This document shows positions 13,001 to 22,791 of a DNA stretch of 64,000 nt, piece after piece. A program made the position numbers and the translations under genes. The DNA comes from Lamellibrachia satsuma (taxonomy: Eukaryota; Annelida; Polychaeta; Sabellida; Siboglinidae): contig BSQZ01000052.1 of NCBI GenBank assembly GCA_033239005.1, positions 2,769,501 to 2,833,500 on the forward strand, read 5' to 3'. The notes below the pieces were generated by a model. The model was not told the origin of the DNA, ran no database searches, and worked only from the letters and a program-made list of their open reading frames with translations. Within the stretch, counting starts at the first letter, position 1. Every line of letters starts with the position of its first letter.

Positions 13001-14277
13001 CCTCATCGTCAGTGCGGGCCCCGAGTGTGCTGTCATTCATGACCCCTAGTACATCCACTCTCCTCGCCCCCAGCTCAGTGTCTCTCTACTCGCCCAGCTC
13101 CGTGTCTGGTTACGCTGCCAGCGACATCAGCTCTGTGTTCAGTGATGTGCGACTGGCTGATGACCCTGATGGCAGTTGCAGTGAGCGGTCAACCGTGTCA
13201 TCAAGGTGTGCAGTGGGCACCACAACAGACTGCGCTTCAGCTCCTGTAGCAGGTTTGTCAATCAATAAGGTACCTTAGGACAAGTTGGATCATTGTGACG
13301 ATCCTAGGATCTGGTTTGGTTCCTCGATGATCAGATCTTCTTCAGACTCTGTTAATAATTCAGAATTTCCAGTTTCAGTTGTTAGTAATTGAGGTGCTTC
13401 ATAATCATATAAATTCGTATGAATGGACCAGAATTTATCTGGGTGGTTTCTAAATGAGTTAATAGTTTGGGTTTGTAGGACTGATTATGGGAGGTTATTC
13501 AATGGTTTGGCCACTCTAAGAGCGAATCTTGTCTGTTTTATGCTTTACATATAACTATAATTTAAGAGTGTGTCCACTGTTCCCTGTCATTAGAGAGGCT
13601 TCTTCACATTTCAGGAAATTTGGTGAGGACTTATTGTAATATAGTTCATGCATAGTTTAAAAAAACTTCAATTGTATTATCTCTCAAACTATGCTAATGA
13701 CAGTAAATTAAGTTCACATTGGGTGATGTCAGTTTCTTCTCAACAGGGCCAGGACGTACCTACCTAACCCGAACATACTTAATTTTACTCTACCTAAAAT
13801 TATGCACATCTTATGGTTTTGTCAACCATCTTGCTGGTGTCCATTATATTAATTAATTACTATCTAATATAGTGTTATTGCACATTCAGTGACCAAACTT
13901 ATTACTAATAGTTGTTTCTTATATGATTTGCGATTTACACTGAAAACCAAATAAAAACGAATCTATGTCACACCCGTATACTCATGAGAAATTTTGCACA
14001 GTGTGATTATTGCACCTTAATCGCACATCATGTTTCTCATATTATGCAGCATCGTCCATCTATACTGTATAGAAGAATTGGTGTTTGTGAAACCGTGCAA
14101 GCTCTTGGAACCATTTCTGTTTTGTTTCCACTAGCACCGACCGTTTTTTGTTGCTTCATTGCAGTGCCTCCGAGACAACAGAGTTTCGTCACAGCGAGCC
14201 TGCTGGGAATAAGTATTGCGATTAATCTGCTTCTTGGCCTCATCTACTTCTTCGGTTTCAAGTTGTGGCCTTCATAA
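4075..14277 (+). CDS. TMEM201: TMEM201 / SAMP1 (NET5, Ima1-type inner nuclear membrane protein)
   Basis: Ten exons: 4075-4187, 7163-7280, 7765-7941, 8288-8470, 9162-9418, 9947-10153, 10839-11020, 12289-12459, 12962-13252, 14165-14277; all phases join, giving 603 aa (human about 666). Helix 1 lies near residues 14-34. It is followed by the family's cysteine-rich Ima1 domain (VNCWFC, then CWDCPSC and CDRC) with the diagnostic VPYGNRNCWDCP block around residues 56-67. Exons 5-6 encode several more helices (about 205-350), exons 7-9 a Ser-rich nucleoplasmic region, and exon 10 a final helix (about 574-595). Known family role: inner nuclear membrane, linking LINC complexes, lamins and spindle microtubules. 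Intron 5 is GC-AG (cacag|gcaagt). A minisatellite begins exactly at the exon 8 donor. The start was chosen for the first Met before helix 1; AATAAA signals occur at 15864 and 15938. Confidence 0.95.
5340..5600 (-). mobile_element. tRNA-derived SINE-like fragment
   Basis: On the minus strand, GTGGTAGAGGTTGGG (5565-5551) resembles an A box, and GGGTTTGAATCC (5523-5512) is a one-mismatch B box preceded by an anticodon-arm-like stretch, as in a tRNA. Downstream (toward 5340) lies a body with tatatagcgc and ctcaaagcactt, words I associate with invertebrate SINEs. It is not a functional tRNA: the acceptor stem is not preserved. The 84-codon open frame across it is spurious. Confidence 0.5.
6546..6884. 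mobile_element. Short AATTG-rich element with CAGACnTGGGG inverted ends
   Basis: Starts CAGACTTGGGG (6546) and ends CCCCATGTCTG (6884), imperfect inverted ends. The interior is built of degenerate AATTGGAATTG words that are also inverted about the centre. The end sequence recalls hAT TIRs, but the flanking 8-mers attaaaga and gttatata match at only 5 of 8 positions, so the target duplication is not convincing. Similar ends occur at 58234-60918. Confidence 0.5.
7281..9161 (+). other. TMEM201 introns 2-4 (with exons 3 and 4 between)
   Basis: Introns 7281-7764, 7942-8287 and 8471-9161 have GT-AG ends except that intron 2 ends gcgaag. No other gene, RNA or complete repeat is evident. A short self-complementary stretch ctaccgtctaccggtag lies near 7598. 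Confidence 0.8.
9419..10838 (+). other. TMEM201 introns 5 (GC-AG) and 6
   Basis: Intron 5 (9419-9946) starts GCAAGT after cacag, the consensus form of a U2-type GC donor; the phase and the conserved membrane segment on both sides leave no GT alternative. Intron 6 (10154-10838) is ordinary GT-AG. No further features seen. Confidence 0.85.
11067..11771. mobile_element. hAT-like non-autonomous element in TMEM201 intron 7
   Basis: Begins CAGAGATGTAGTGATAA and ends with the inverse of CAGAGGTGGAATAATCA. It is flanked by ATGAGAAC (11059-11066) and ATGGGAAC (11772-11779), an 8-bp target duplication with one mismatch. The interior has many GATTAC/GTAATC words and no reading frame. CAG..CTG ends plus 8-bp duplication are hAT features. 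Confidence 0.75.
11780..12288 (+). other. 3' half of TMEM201 intron 7
   Basis: AT-rich non-coding sequence between the hAT-like element and exon 8; the acceptor is ttgttgcag. Nothing else is recognisable. Confidence 0.8.
12456..12772 (+). repeat. 35-bp minisatellite starting at the TMEM201 exon 8 donor
   Basis: Nine units of about 35 bp (caaggtgggtgttggagggg...). The first unit contains the last four bases of exon 8 and the authentic donor CAAG|GTGGGT (boundary 12459/12460). All later units except the one with GTGGAT carry the same donor hexamer, some with TAAG in place of CAAG. Read in the exon frame, the first retained unit reaches TAA within seven codons, so use of a downstream donor would truncate the protein before the last helix. 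Confidence 0.92.
12773..12961 (+). other. Remainder of TMEM201 intron 8
   Basis: Unique non-coding sequence with acceptor ttctctgcag. The open frames on the opposite strand across this intron and the minisatellite have no support. Confidence 0.75.
13253..14164 (+). other. TMEM201 intron 9
   Basis: Non-coding, donor gtttgt and acceptor cattgcag. No repeat or gene was recognised in its 912 bp. Confidence 0.75.
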
Positions 14278-16742
14278 AATGATGTCACAGTTTGTCAAGG
14301 ATTCGAGATCAGTTGTGAAGTCCAGGCAGCTGCAACCGATCATCTTTGCCTGTGTTCATTCGGCTGTCAGCGAGTACCTTATACCTCTTACAAGGGGGTT
14401 TATCTGCGATGTATGTATCTAGGAGGAATGAAAACTCCTGTCTCTGTGTTGTGAGATGATTCGAGGAGTTCACTAAATGTTAGCCACTGTCTTTCCATGC
14501 CGTGTTTCCTGCAACGTGTAATTGTGAAGCACTGCTATTTTGAAATATTTTGTTTTTGTCATCAAGTCATGTTATGAATGTACATCCATAGGATCAGTAA
14601 TAGTGTACAGATGCAGAATGATTCATGTGAAAGACACCTGACTGAATACCATATGTATCTTTACACATTAGTCAAACACACAACATTGTTTCACAACCGC
14701 AGATGCATGACAACAAATAATTACTGCTGGTACACTCGTCAGAAGTCGGTGTGCGTATTGTGATGACCTGTTGATGATCTTTGACATCTTCAACTAGGTT
14801 TAGTTTTTGTGTGTAATGTCAGGAATGAGTTAAATACTAGGTAACGTATTCAACCTAATAAGCATACAGTGTGCTTGAACAAACTGGGCCATGAAAAATA
14901 TAAAAGAATCTGTTTTTATAAGCGTACACCCAAATTTTTTTTTTTAGACAACAAGGTAACTGTTTAACACTAGTAGTGTAATTTGGTGAATATTGTAGAA
15001 CAACTGAAACGTGGTACCAACTGTTTAACACTAGATGACGACATAGTTGTTCCACACTTGTCAAATTACAATAATCATTGTTTCTGCTAATAAAAAGGGG
15101 TTGTATGCTAATTAGGGCATGTACGCTTATTGGGTTGAAACTGTATAACATAACTATAACCATATGAGCCATAAACACTGCAGTATTATGTCAGACACAG
15201 ATGTATCTCTTTGTATTGTTGAATTAATTGTACAATGTGATATTTAAGAGAGAAACAGAAGACCACAGGTACCAGGTGATAAATGTGGAGTGTTTTGTGG
15301 AGCATTTGATTCTCATTTGTATACTGAATTTTGCAAAAAAAATTAAGAGTGGCTTATCCTCTACACATTATAGCATGAGTTTATTGACACTTATGTAAGT
15401 TACCCGATCTAACGAATAAGTTATTTTGTTGATGAGTAAAAAAAATACTCATTAAACCAACAGCCTGCCATACTGCTTAAACTATGCACACAATGAACTG
15501 ATTTACGATGGGCTAAGTTAAATGAGGAGTGACTTATAAAATTATATCTGGTGGCAATATTTTTAGTGTTGTGTGCTATATCTAAGGGCAGCCATTTGCC
15601 ATAGTAAGATGCTGATGTGATATTGTATAGATTTATCATTCAGAAGATAGAATTGTAATAATTTGTTTTTAAGAGTTTTAAAAAAGTTGTATGGTATAAC
15701 TCTGATTTTATCAGTCATGTTCCAGTATCTAGCCATACACTTACATATATTTCGACAACTATAAAAACAATGGAAATATGGAAATGTAATAAATGAAAAT
15801 GGATGGTGTCAAATGAACAAGGAATTATCCAACTTATTAAACTGTATGACTGAAATGTTATGTAATAAATTGGCAATTTAATGTTATGGATGAACACACT
15901 TTATACACATGATAATTCAGATAATAGTTGATAGGTAAATAAATTTGAAATGTTTTACCACATTTGGTGTTTGTGTTTATCACGGTATGTGTTGATGTTA
16001 ATTTTTAAACCGTATAAGCTGCGTTATTGTGACCAAAGACCTAGGTGCTTACAATATGTCAACAGTACGCTTATGCAGCAACAAATGCATAATCACAAAT
16101 GTGTGGATTGGTTTAAACTCTTCTTTTTATTTTTTGTTCTACAAACATATTTACCATATTAGACTTGAGTTTGGCACTTTAACAGGATATTTTAACAACA
16201 AGAATGTCCTCAAAAACAATGACGTAGATGGCAAGTGACAAAGAAGTTATTGCCATTGGCATTGGCTTGAAAATCTATCGATATGCCATTCAATGTTTTA
16301 AATGCAAAATTGTTTTTATTATTGAACCACATTAAAACAATACTTCAAATTGGGTGCATCTTCTGAGTCAGTTGCAAAACATGATTTATTAATGTGAGAT
16401 GAATGTTTTTAAAAGTAAATTTTGGTTTGGAACTGAATATTTAAAAATTTTATTTAGATACATGTTTACTATATTTAAAGTTACAGCCTTTTCCTCCAGA
16501 TATTTCTCGTTTTACGTGCGTCTGTTGATGTAGTTAGTAGAATCGTCCGAGCCATGGGAACTTGGTGGGTAAGAGGAAACATTAAATTATGTAGTAGGTT
16601 ATATTATAACTCACTACTACATAATTCAGTGTTCGTTTGTTTTCAGTCGAGACTGGCGCGCCACCTAGTACAAATGCATGTAGTTGTGCGATACTTTCTC
16701 CACCTACTGGAAATATAAGTACTACCAGAAACAACTTCCGCC
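14278..16742 (+). other. TMEM201 3' UTR and TMEM201-ICMT intergenic region
   Basis: AT-rich with no convincing coding potential. Possible polyadenylation signals AATAAA at 15864 and 15938 would give a 3' UTR of about 1.6 kb. The last 250 bp before ICMT becomes GC-richer (ggcgcgcc near 16655) and likely holds the ICMT promoter. Confidence 0.6.
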
Positions 16743-19700
16743 ATGGCGCTAGACTCGATGGGGAAAATTAGTCTAAAATGTTTCCTGCTCGGTGTTCTGA
16801 TATTGGCAATTCCCTATTTATCATATGCAAATGATTTGTTTAGTTACATTACAGAAGAGTTATGGATGTATGTGCTTGCGAGTTACGTGGTTGCTGCAAA
16901 CGCCGTCGTCTTTCTGCTGTACCAGGGTGAAGAGTATCAAGTGAGCGAGATTTGAGAGGAAAGACTCAAAGAGCGTACCTGACAACCAGTTATATAGTTG
17001 TGGCTGAATCCAGTAGGAGAGGTGCTATATATTCGGAATGTGGGTTGTGCAGTTAATACGAGAAGCTTAAATCATACTCATTTTGTCTGATTGTCACACG
17101 AGCAATGACAATACATGAATGGGCGATTTCATGAGAAAATGACGTCAGATGTGCCATATGATTGGGTATACTTTCTTTATTCACAGGCCACGGCAATGAC
17201 AATGCCATGATTGCAAACGCAGGTGTGACCAATGTAGTCACAAGCTCAGACGGTCTGGGCTTCAATTTAAGTAATTCCTGCTTGTATTCCATTAACACCA
17301 GTTTTAAGTTGTTTGCTCTGGAAACTTCAAAAACAATTAACTCTGTCAGACGAACAGTCATGACCATAGCCACATATAGGTTATCAAATGTGCAGTTAGT
17401 ACTGTTCATTTTCACCAGGAAACCTATTATTTACCATTAAGTTGAATATTGTGTTGTGCCAGGTGGCTGTGAGGAGTTGTCTGCTTGGCCTGGGCGTAGG
17501 CCTGGGTTGGTTCCTGAGTGCTTCCAGCCTCTCATGCTCCTTGTTCGGCTGGTACATCATCACACTGTCCTTCTTCCACTGGTCGGAGTACTTCACCATT
17601 GCGCTCACTAATCCCACCAGTCTGGGACTCGAGTCATTCTTACTTGACCACAGCTTTGCATATCACATGGCAGTCGTTGGCAGCATCACTGAATTTGCAT
17701 TTGAAACTTACTTTTTTCCAGGTAAGTAAATAATTTGGGTCAGAGTCTCAGAGAATCGTATGCTTTCATTAACTTTTTGGTGTTTAAGGGCAGGTTCCAA
17801 GGCAAGATTACAGGAAACTTCATCTTCTACAATTAGCCAGTACATAAGTAAAAATCAACATACTACTCTGATTTTTGAGAACCAAGTACTATGATATATG
17901 TACTACACATAGAAATAAGCTTCATAAGTTTGGATGCATTTATTTGGTGCAAAAGTGATATTTATGACATGATGTAATTTTGATGATGACAAATTGTCTG
18001 TATGCAGTTTTCAAGAAAAACTCATTTCCCTGTGACATAGATATCTGAAATGTAGACCATACATTCACAATATATCATACAACAGATCCTACCACTTCAG
18101 ATAGTGTAGCTCGATGCAAAATGTTAATTTTAATCACAATAATTTTGCAAAAATTATTTTTTTGGTAAAATGTGAAAAACCTCTTTCTTTAAAGAGCTAC
18201 CATGTGTAGATATTTATGCAAACAGAATATGCTGAAAATTTGAACTTATTCAGATCAATAGTTGCTGAACAATCTTGAAAACGGTGACGCCAATGCAAGA
18301 AATAACAAAACTGAGAAAACGCAAATAATAGTGTAAAGGTTCTCAGCTTCTAAAGCAGATGCACAGTATGATGTTCTGCTTTAAATGCTTATTTTTCGTC
18401 ATATATCAAGAAATCTGGTATTCTGAGATTGTTGTAGAGAGAATGCACTAACAGTAACAGTGTCAAAATCCCAAATTCTAAAAAAAAGATGAACATTTAC
18501 ATTTATCACCTTGGAACCTGCCCTTAAGCCAAATAATAAGCCTTGAATGGATAGATGATCCGGTTTCTTGGTTATTAATATTAAGCATAATTACCTCTCA
18601 AGAAACTTGAAGTTTGTTCTGAATGTTTCGACTGCATCTCGCAGTCTTCTTCAGCAGACTGAAGTTACTGATGTGTCACATGACCAATGTCATGTGACAC
18701 AAGCTGGAGTAGGACTGGTGGGAGCTCCTGGCCGACGTTTCGGTTCAGCATAGGTTTCTTTCTGTGGATGTTAATCGCCTCCTTTATTTTTCTCCTGTGC
18801 CAGTTCTCCTCGTGGTCTAGAATATTAACGTCCTTAAGTTCACGGTAGAACCAGGACAATACGTTAGCCTTTCTAGACACGTGTGTATGCCTAAATGATG
18901 ATGGATCAACCAAGGTCAAGATATATCGGAAAGCAACCACACGGACCAATATTTGAAGTGGGATTCTAATCACCACCTAGAACACAAACGATCAGTGGTC
19001 AGGACACTCCTCCAAAGGGCAGAAAACCTGATAACAGAAGAAGTTTTAAGTCCTATAACATCCTGGTTTACCACAAACCTATCAACACCCTGAGGTCACT
19101 GTTGGTACACCCAAAAGACAGAACAGCAAAGGCAGCAAAGTGTGGGGTAATATATGACATACAATGCCCAGAATGTGACCAACACTATATAGGAGAAACA
19201 GCCAGAACACTTGGCACAAGAATCAAAGAACATCTATCTTGTTGTCATCCCCTATCAGCTATAAGTGAACACAAACTGAACACAGGCCATCAGTGCTCTA
19301 TGAAGGACGTTAATATTTTAGACCACGAGGAGAACTGGCAAAGGAGAAAAATAAAGGAGGCGATTAACATCCACAGAAAGAAACCTACGCTGAACTTCAA
19401 GTTTCGTGAGAGGTAATTATGCTTAATAAAAATAATAAGCCATTATATATTAGTTTGTCTATGATTTTGCCAAGACTAAATAACACATTTTACACAAATG
19501 AACTAGTATGTAATAGTTAGTACTCATCTGAGTGAAGATTTTTTTTTCATTTTTGGTTTAGTAGTGATATGGACAAGTTACAGATATCAATTTTGTGCAA
19601 AGCTTTTCAACATGCATTATGTCATTTTACAATGTTCATGAAAAAGTAATTTCATCTTTATATGTATAAATTCAGGGGGAGCCATAAAGTAAAAAAATTT

Positions 19701-22700
19701 ACACTATTTTCAATGTTATGCTTTTGCAAATGAAAAAGACTAATTTTCTATAAGTGTCTGTAACAGTGTAGTTCTGATAAGAGTCCATTGTACTCATGTA
19801 CCATGACCAATACAAAATTATATCCGCATACCCATCCTACCCCAATAAAAATAGCAATTTCATATTCTGTGGTGTCTGTGACATTTTATAGTATCCATAA
19901 TGCAGAATGTCTTTTTAAATTTATAAACATATATGAACTTTTTGACAACAAATTAGAATATTAAAATAGTACAAGTTACATTTATGTTTCCTGGTGATTA
20001 AATAATGACATTCACACATAAATTCTTTTACGATCAATAACCAAATACAGATATCTCACATTTGTCACCTTGCTAAAGATCATATTTGATGAATTCTACT
20101 CCAGATGATTCTAATCTCACATTTGTCACTTGAGAATCACCTGGAGTATAATTCATCAAATATGATCTTTAGCAAGGTCAACGTCTATAAGTTAACTCCA
20201 GAAAATTAGAATGGTTCATGAGATACAGCAATTTGAAGTTAGATTGCAGAAATGCTCATGCTGTAATAGGTTATAGATTATAGATTCTGAAAAAAATTCA
20301 TTAACTTCAAATTACTGTATCTCAAGAACTTATATATGAACCATTATAATATTTTGCTTGAAGCTTGTTGATACAATGGCCTTCCATTTGATAAATTTGG
20401 AGTTTATTAATTTTTGGTATATCAAGGTAAGTGACCTTTGCAACAAAATATTATTCAACTGCCATGTGATGCACACCCGTGGACAGGACAATGTCATAGC
20501 TTTATTTTAAGATAATATCAGCACTTTAGCACCATTATATATGCTATACATGTGTTAAGATGTAACCCGAAATAAAAAAAATGCCAAGGACTTAAAATTG
20601 CTTTATCTCAAGATCTTATAAATTAAGGTCCCACTCTAATTTGTCTATGAAACTTGTTAAATGTTAATACTGTACAGTGACCTTGCTTATGATAATGTTG
20701 TAAAAATTAAGGTTTACACATTTTTGTATATCAGGTCAAAAGTCAAGGTCAGTGACCATCACAACAAAACTCGTCTCAACTGCTATGTGATACATGTCTG
20801 TGGATAGAACAATGTCTTTGCTTTATTCTGTTATGAATATCCTTAATTTACCACCATCCAGGCCAATGTTATGTCTACATACGTGTTAAGATTTAAAACT
20901 TTAAAAAAATTTGTATCATTAATATGCAATACCTCTAAAACTATTTGACTCACAAGTCTGGAAATTGACAAAAGTAAGCTTCAGTACAGGTTCAACATGT
21001 ATACCTAATTGCATTAAAAGCAGAGTAGGATGAGAACATTTTGAGATTTTTTGGGTTGATTTCACATTGGATAACCCAGTTTTATACTATGTTACACCAT
21101 GTTATGTTAAAACATAAAATAGCATATTGGTATTGTATTGTTTTTCATGCATGTGAGATGGTTTATTTTATGGAAAAGGTCTCTTCATAACCCTTCCATA
21201 GTATCTGTAACATTGACTGATATCCCAACATATGATCAAACACTACACAGAAGCTAAATACGAATACCCAACAAAAATTATTTTGGGGACATTCCTATGA
21301 TATCAGTGTTGATTATAAAAATAAATTAGACCTTCTATTTTTGGACCAAACGCAAAGTGTTTGACATGGTCAGCCGACTAGTTTTGAAATTTTTTGAAAA
21401 AGGCCTGAAATGAGACGTGCAAATAATCAAATTGCGGATGCAGCTTTAATTCTGCACTAAACAATGTGTTTGACATAGCTAGAGCTGCAACTGTGTAGAT
21501 AACAACGTGCCATTTTGAGAAATTAGCCATGTCTGTTGTCAGGAATGAAGACACTCACGTGGCTGCCAGTGATTGGTGTGGCACTAGTGGTAAGCGGTGA
21601 ACTGCTCCGGAAGTCTGCCATGTTTACAGCATCATCCAACTTTGACCATTACGTGCAGAGTGAAAAGAAACCGAACCATCAACTTGTCACTAGTGGGGTC
21701 TACAGTTGGGTGAGACACCCATCGTATGTTGGCTGGTTCTACTGGAGCATCGGCACACAGGTACAAATCATTCTCCATTGTTTCAGTGTCTGTGTGAGGT
21801 CTTTTTTTATAAGGATTGCAGTAGGCAGTACTACAGGCATTCATTCTGTACCTAGAATTATGTGTTGGTTGAGTTTTCACACTAAAAACAGCTTCTTTAA
21901 GACAGGCTTAAAATAATATAACTTAGAGAATGCACTTTTACAGTTTGACTACTACATAATGGTTATCATTACCACCAGATATCTGTTAAATGCTTGACGG
22001 CAGATTCATATAGGTGTTAATGAATTCAAGTGAGTTAGATTACCACCTATTAAATCCAGTCACTGAAGTGTGTATGTTGCAGGTGATGTTGTGTAATCCT
22101 GTTACTCAAATATGTATATTGGAGGTGATGCTGTGTAGTCCTAAATACTAAAATGTGTATGTTGCAGGTGATGCTGCATAAACCTGTCACTCCAGTGTGT
22201 ATGTTGCAGATGATGCTGTGTAATCTCATCACTCAAGTGTGTATGTTGCAGCTGATGCTGTGTAATCCCACCACTCAAGTGTGTATATTGCAGGTGATGC
22301 TGTGTAATTCTGCCACTCAAGTGTGTATATTGCAGGTGATGCTGTGTAATCCTGTCACTCAGGTGTGTATGTTGCAGGTGATGCTGTGTAAACCTGTCAC
22401 TCCAGCGTGTATGTTGCAGGTGATGCGTAAACCCGTCACTCCATCGTGTATGTTGCAGGTGATGCTGCATAATCCCATAACTCAAGTATGTATTTTGCAG
22501 GCGATGCTGTGTAATCCTGTCACTCAAGTGTGTATGTTGCAGGTAATGCTGTGTAATCCTGTCTGCCTCATTGGCTACATTGCTGCGTCCTGGATGTTCT
22601 TCAAGTCGCGCATCGAATACGAAGAATTTATGCTTCTCAACTTCTTCGGAGACGATTACATTGCATATCAGAACCGAGTAGCCACTGGCCTGCCCTTCAT

Positions 22701-22791
22701 TGGCGGCTACCAAGTTCCACAGGTCGACAGCTACACATTCAACGACGGGCAAGGACAAGATTTGACGACGGGCAAGGACAAGGAGACGTGA
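16743..22791 (+). CDS. ICMT: Protein-S-isoprenylcysteine O-methyltransferase (ICMT)
   Basis: Four exons: 16743-16940, 17463-17721, 21543-21760, 22543-22791; phases join to 307 aa (human 284). ICMT methylates the C-terminal prenylcysteine of CAAX proteins (Ras, Rho, lamins) with S-adenosylmethionine in the ER membrane. Exons 1-2 encode hydrophobic helices. Exon 3 carries HWSEY-linked helices' partner region with [14 protein letters not shown] and [18 protein letters not shown], the SAM-binding core. Exon 4 carries VMLCNPVC, the [13 protein letters not shown] block and RVATGLPFI, all highly conserved. The Gly/Asp/Lys-rich tail (about 25 aa) is longer than in human. The start ccgccATGGcg has a strong context. 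Polyadenylation signals AATAAA lie at 23244 and 23629. A 42-bp minisatellite ends exactly at the exon 4 acceptor and is open in the same frame; see the separate entry. Confidence 0.96.
16941..17462 (+). other. ICMT intron 1
   Basis: 522 bp, donor gtgagc and acceptor gtgccag. No additional feature seen; open frames on either strand here are not supported. Confidence 0.8.
17788..18523. mobile_element. TTAA-flanked non-autonomous element (piggyBac-like MITE)
   Basis: The 15-bp ends are perfect inverted repeats (gggcaggttccaagg at 17788-17802, inverse at 18509-18523), flanked on both sides by TTAA (17784-17787 and 18524-18527). TTAA target duplication is typical of piggyBac-type transposition. 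The 736-bp interior has no coding frame and matches no other part of the window. Located in ICMT intron 2. Confidence 0.75.
18538..18845 (-). mobile_element. Penelope-like element, 3' end fragment (inverted copy)
   Basis: Minus-strand translation gives [33 protein letters not shown], the tail of the GIY-YIG endonuclease domain of Penelope-like elements, followed by a 3' UTR with a hammerhead-like core (18625-18657). The coding block is repeated in opposite orientation at about 19303-19400, so the two fragments form an inverted pair. Truncated; not functional. Confidence 0.8.
18625..18657 (-). ncRNA. Hammerhead ribozyme-like core in Penelope-like 3' UTR
   Basis: Minus strand reads CTGAAGA, one A, a 6-bp stem GACTGC/GCAGTC with loop GAGAT, then GAAAC. 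This matches the CUGANGA-stem II-GAAA core of hammerhead ribozymes, which Penelope-like elements are known to carry. One extra unpaired A precedes stem II, and the cleavage-site arm and stem I were not confirmed, so self-cleavage is only a possibility. Confidence 0.45.
18900..19430 (+). pseudogene. Penelope-like element fragment: RT C-terminus plus GIY-YIG endonuclease
   Basis: Frame 1 (about 18920-19080) reads ..[35 protein letters not shown], the reverse-transcriptase thumb region. A frameshift then leads to [18 protein letters not shown] and the GIY-YIG domain ([20 protein letters not shown], then [18 protein letters not shown]). The 3' end is internally deleted: after KKPTLN the frame jumps to a sequence matching the 3' UTR of the inverted copy. 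5'-truncated, frameshifted and sited in ICMT intron 2; an inactive retroelement remnant. Confidence 0.85.
19431..21542 (+). other. 3' part of ICMT intron 2
   Basis: AT-rich non-coding sequence apart from the hairpin above. Between 20400 and 21050 there are loosely repeated phrases (aaggtcagtgacc-type, tatctcaag.acttata) suggesting old duplications, but no clean unit. Acceptor tgttgtcag. Confidence 0.65.
20068..20177. repeat. 110-nt near-perfect hairpin in ICMT intron 2
   Basis: Arms 20068-20112 and 20133-20177 (45 bp each) are inverse complements at 43 of 45 positions, with a 20-nt loop (20113-20132). A second, looser inverted repeat follows at about 20213-20250 versus 20301-20345. The size would suit a small-RNA precursor or a fossil foldback element; nothing in the sequence decides between them. 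Confidence 0.85.
22053..22563 (+). repeat. 42-bp minisatellite ending at the ICMT exon 4 acceptor
   Basis: About 12 units of 42 bp (one of 39 bp). Each contains a ttgcag|gtgatgctgtgt-type 3' splice site plus a copy of the first codons of exon 4. From 22168 to 22542 the frame of exon 4 is open through nine units of the form [14 protein letters not shown] (125 codons in all), and every unit boundary is an in-frame ttgcag or ttttgcag. Farther upstream a unit has TTGGAG instead of the acceptor, followed by a TAA. Length changes are multiples of three. The opposite-strand open frame is a by-product. Confidence 0.95.

Noticed and set aside
12649..13036. Two minus-strand open frames over TMEM201 intron 8 and exon 9
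   Set aside because: They overlap the sense exon and the minisatellite and show no protein family.
22053..22563. CRISPR-like array
   Set aside because: Repeats are contiguous without unique spacers, and the genome is eukaryotic; it is a minisatellite.
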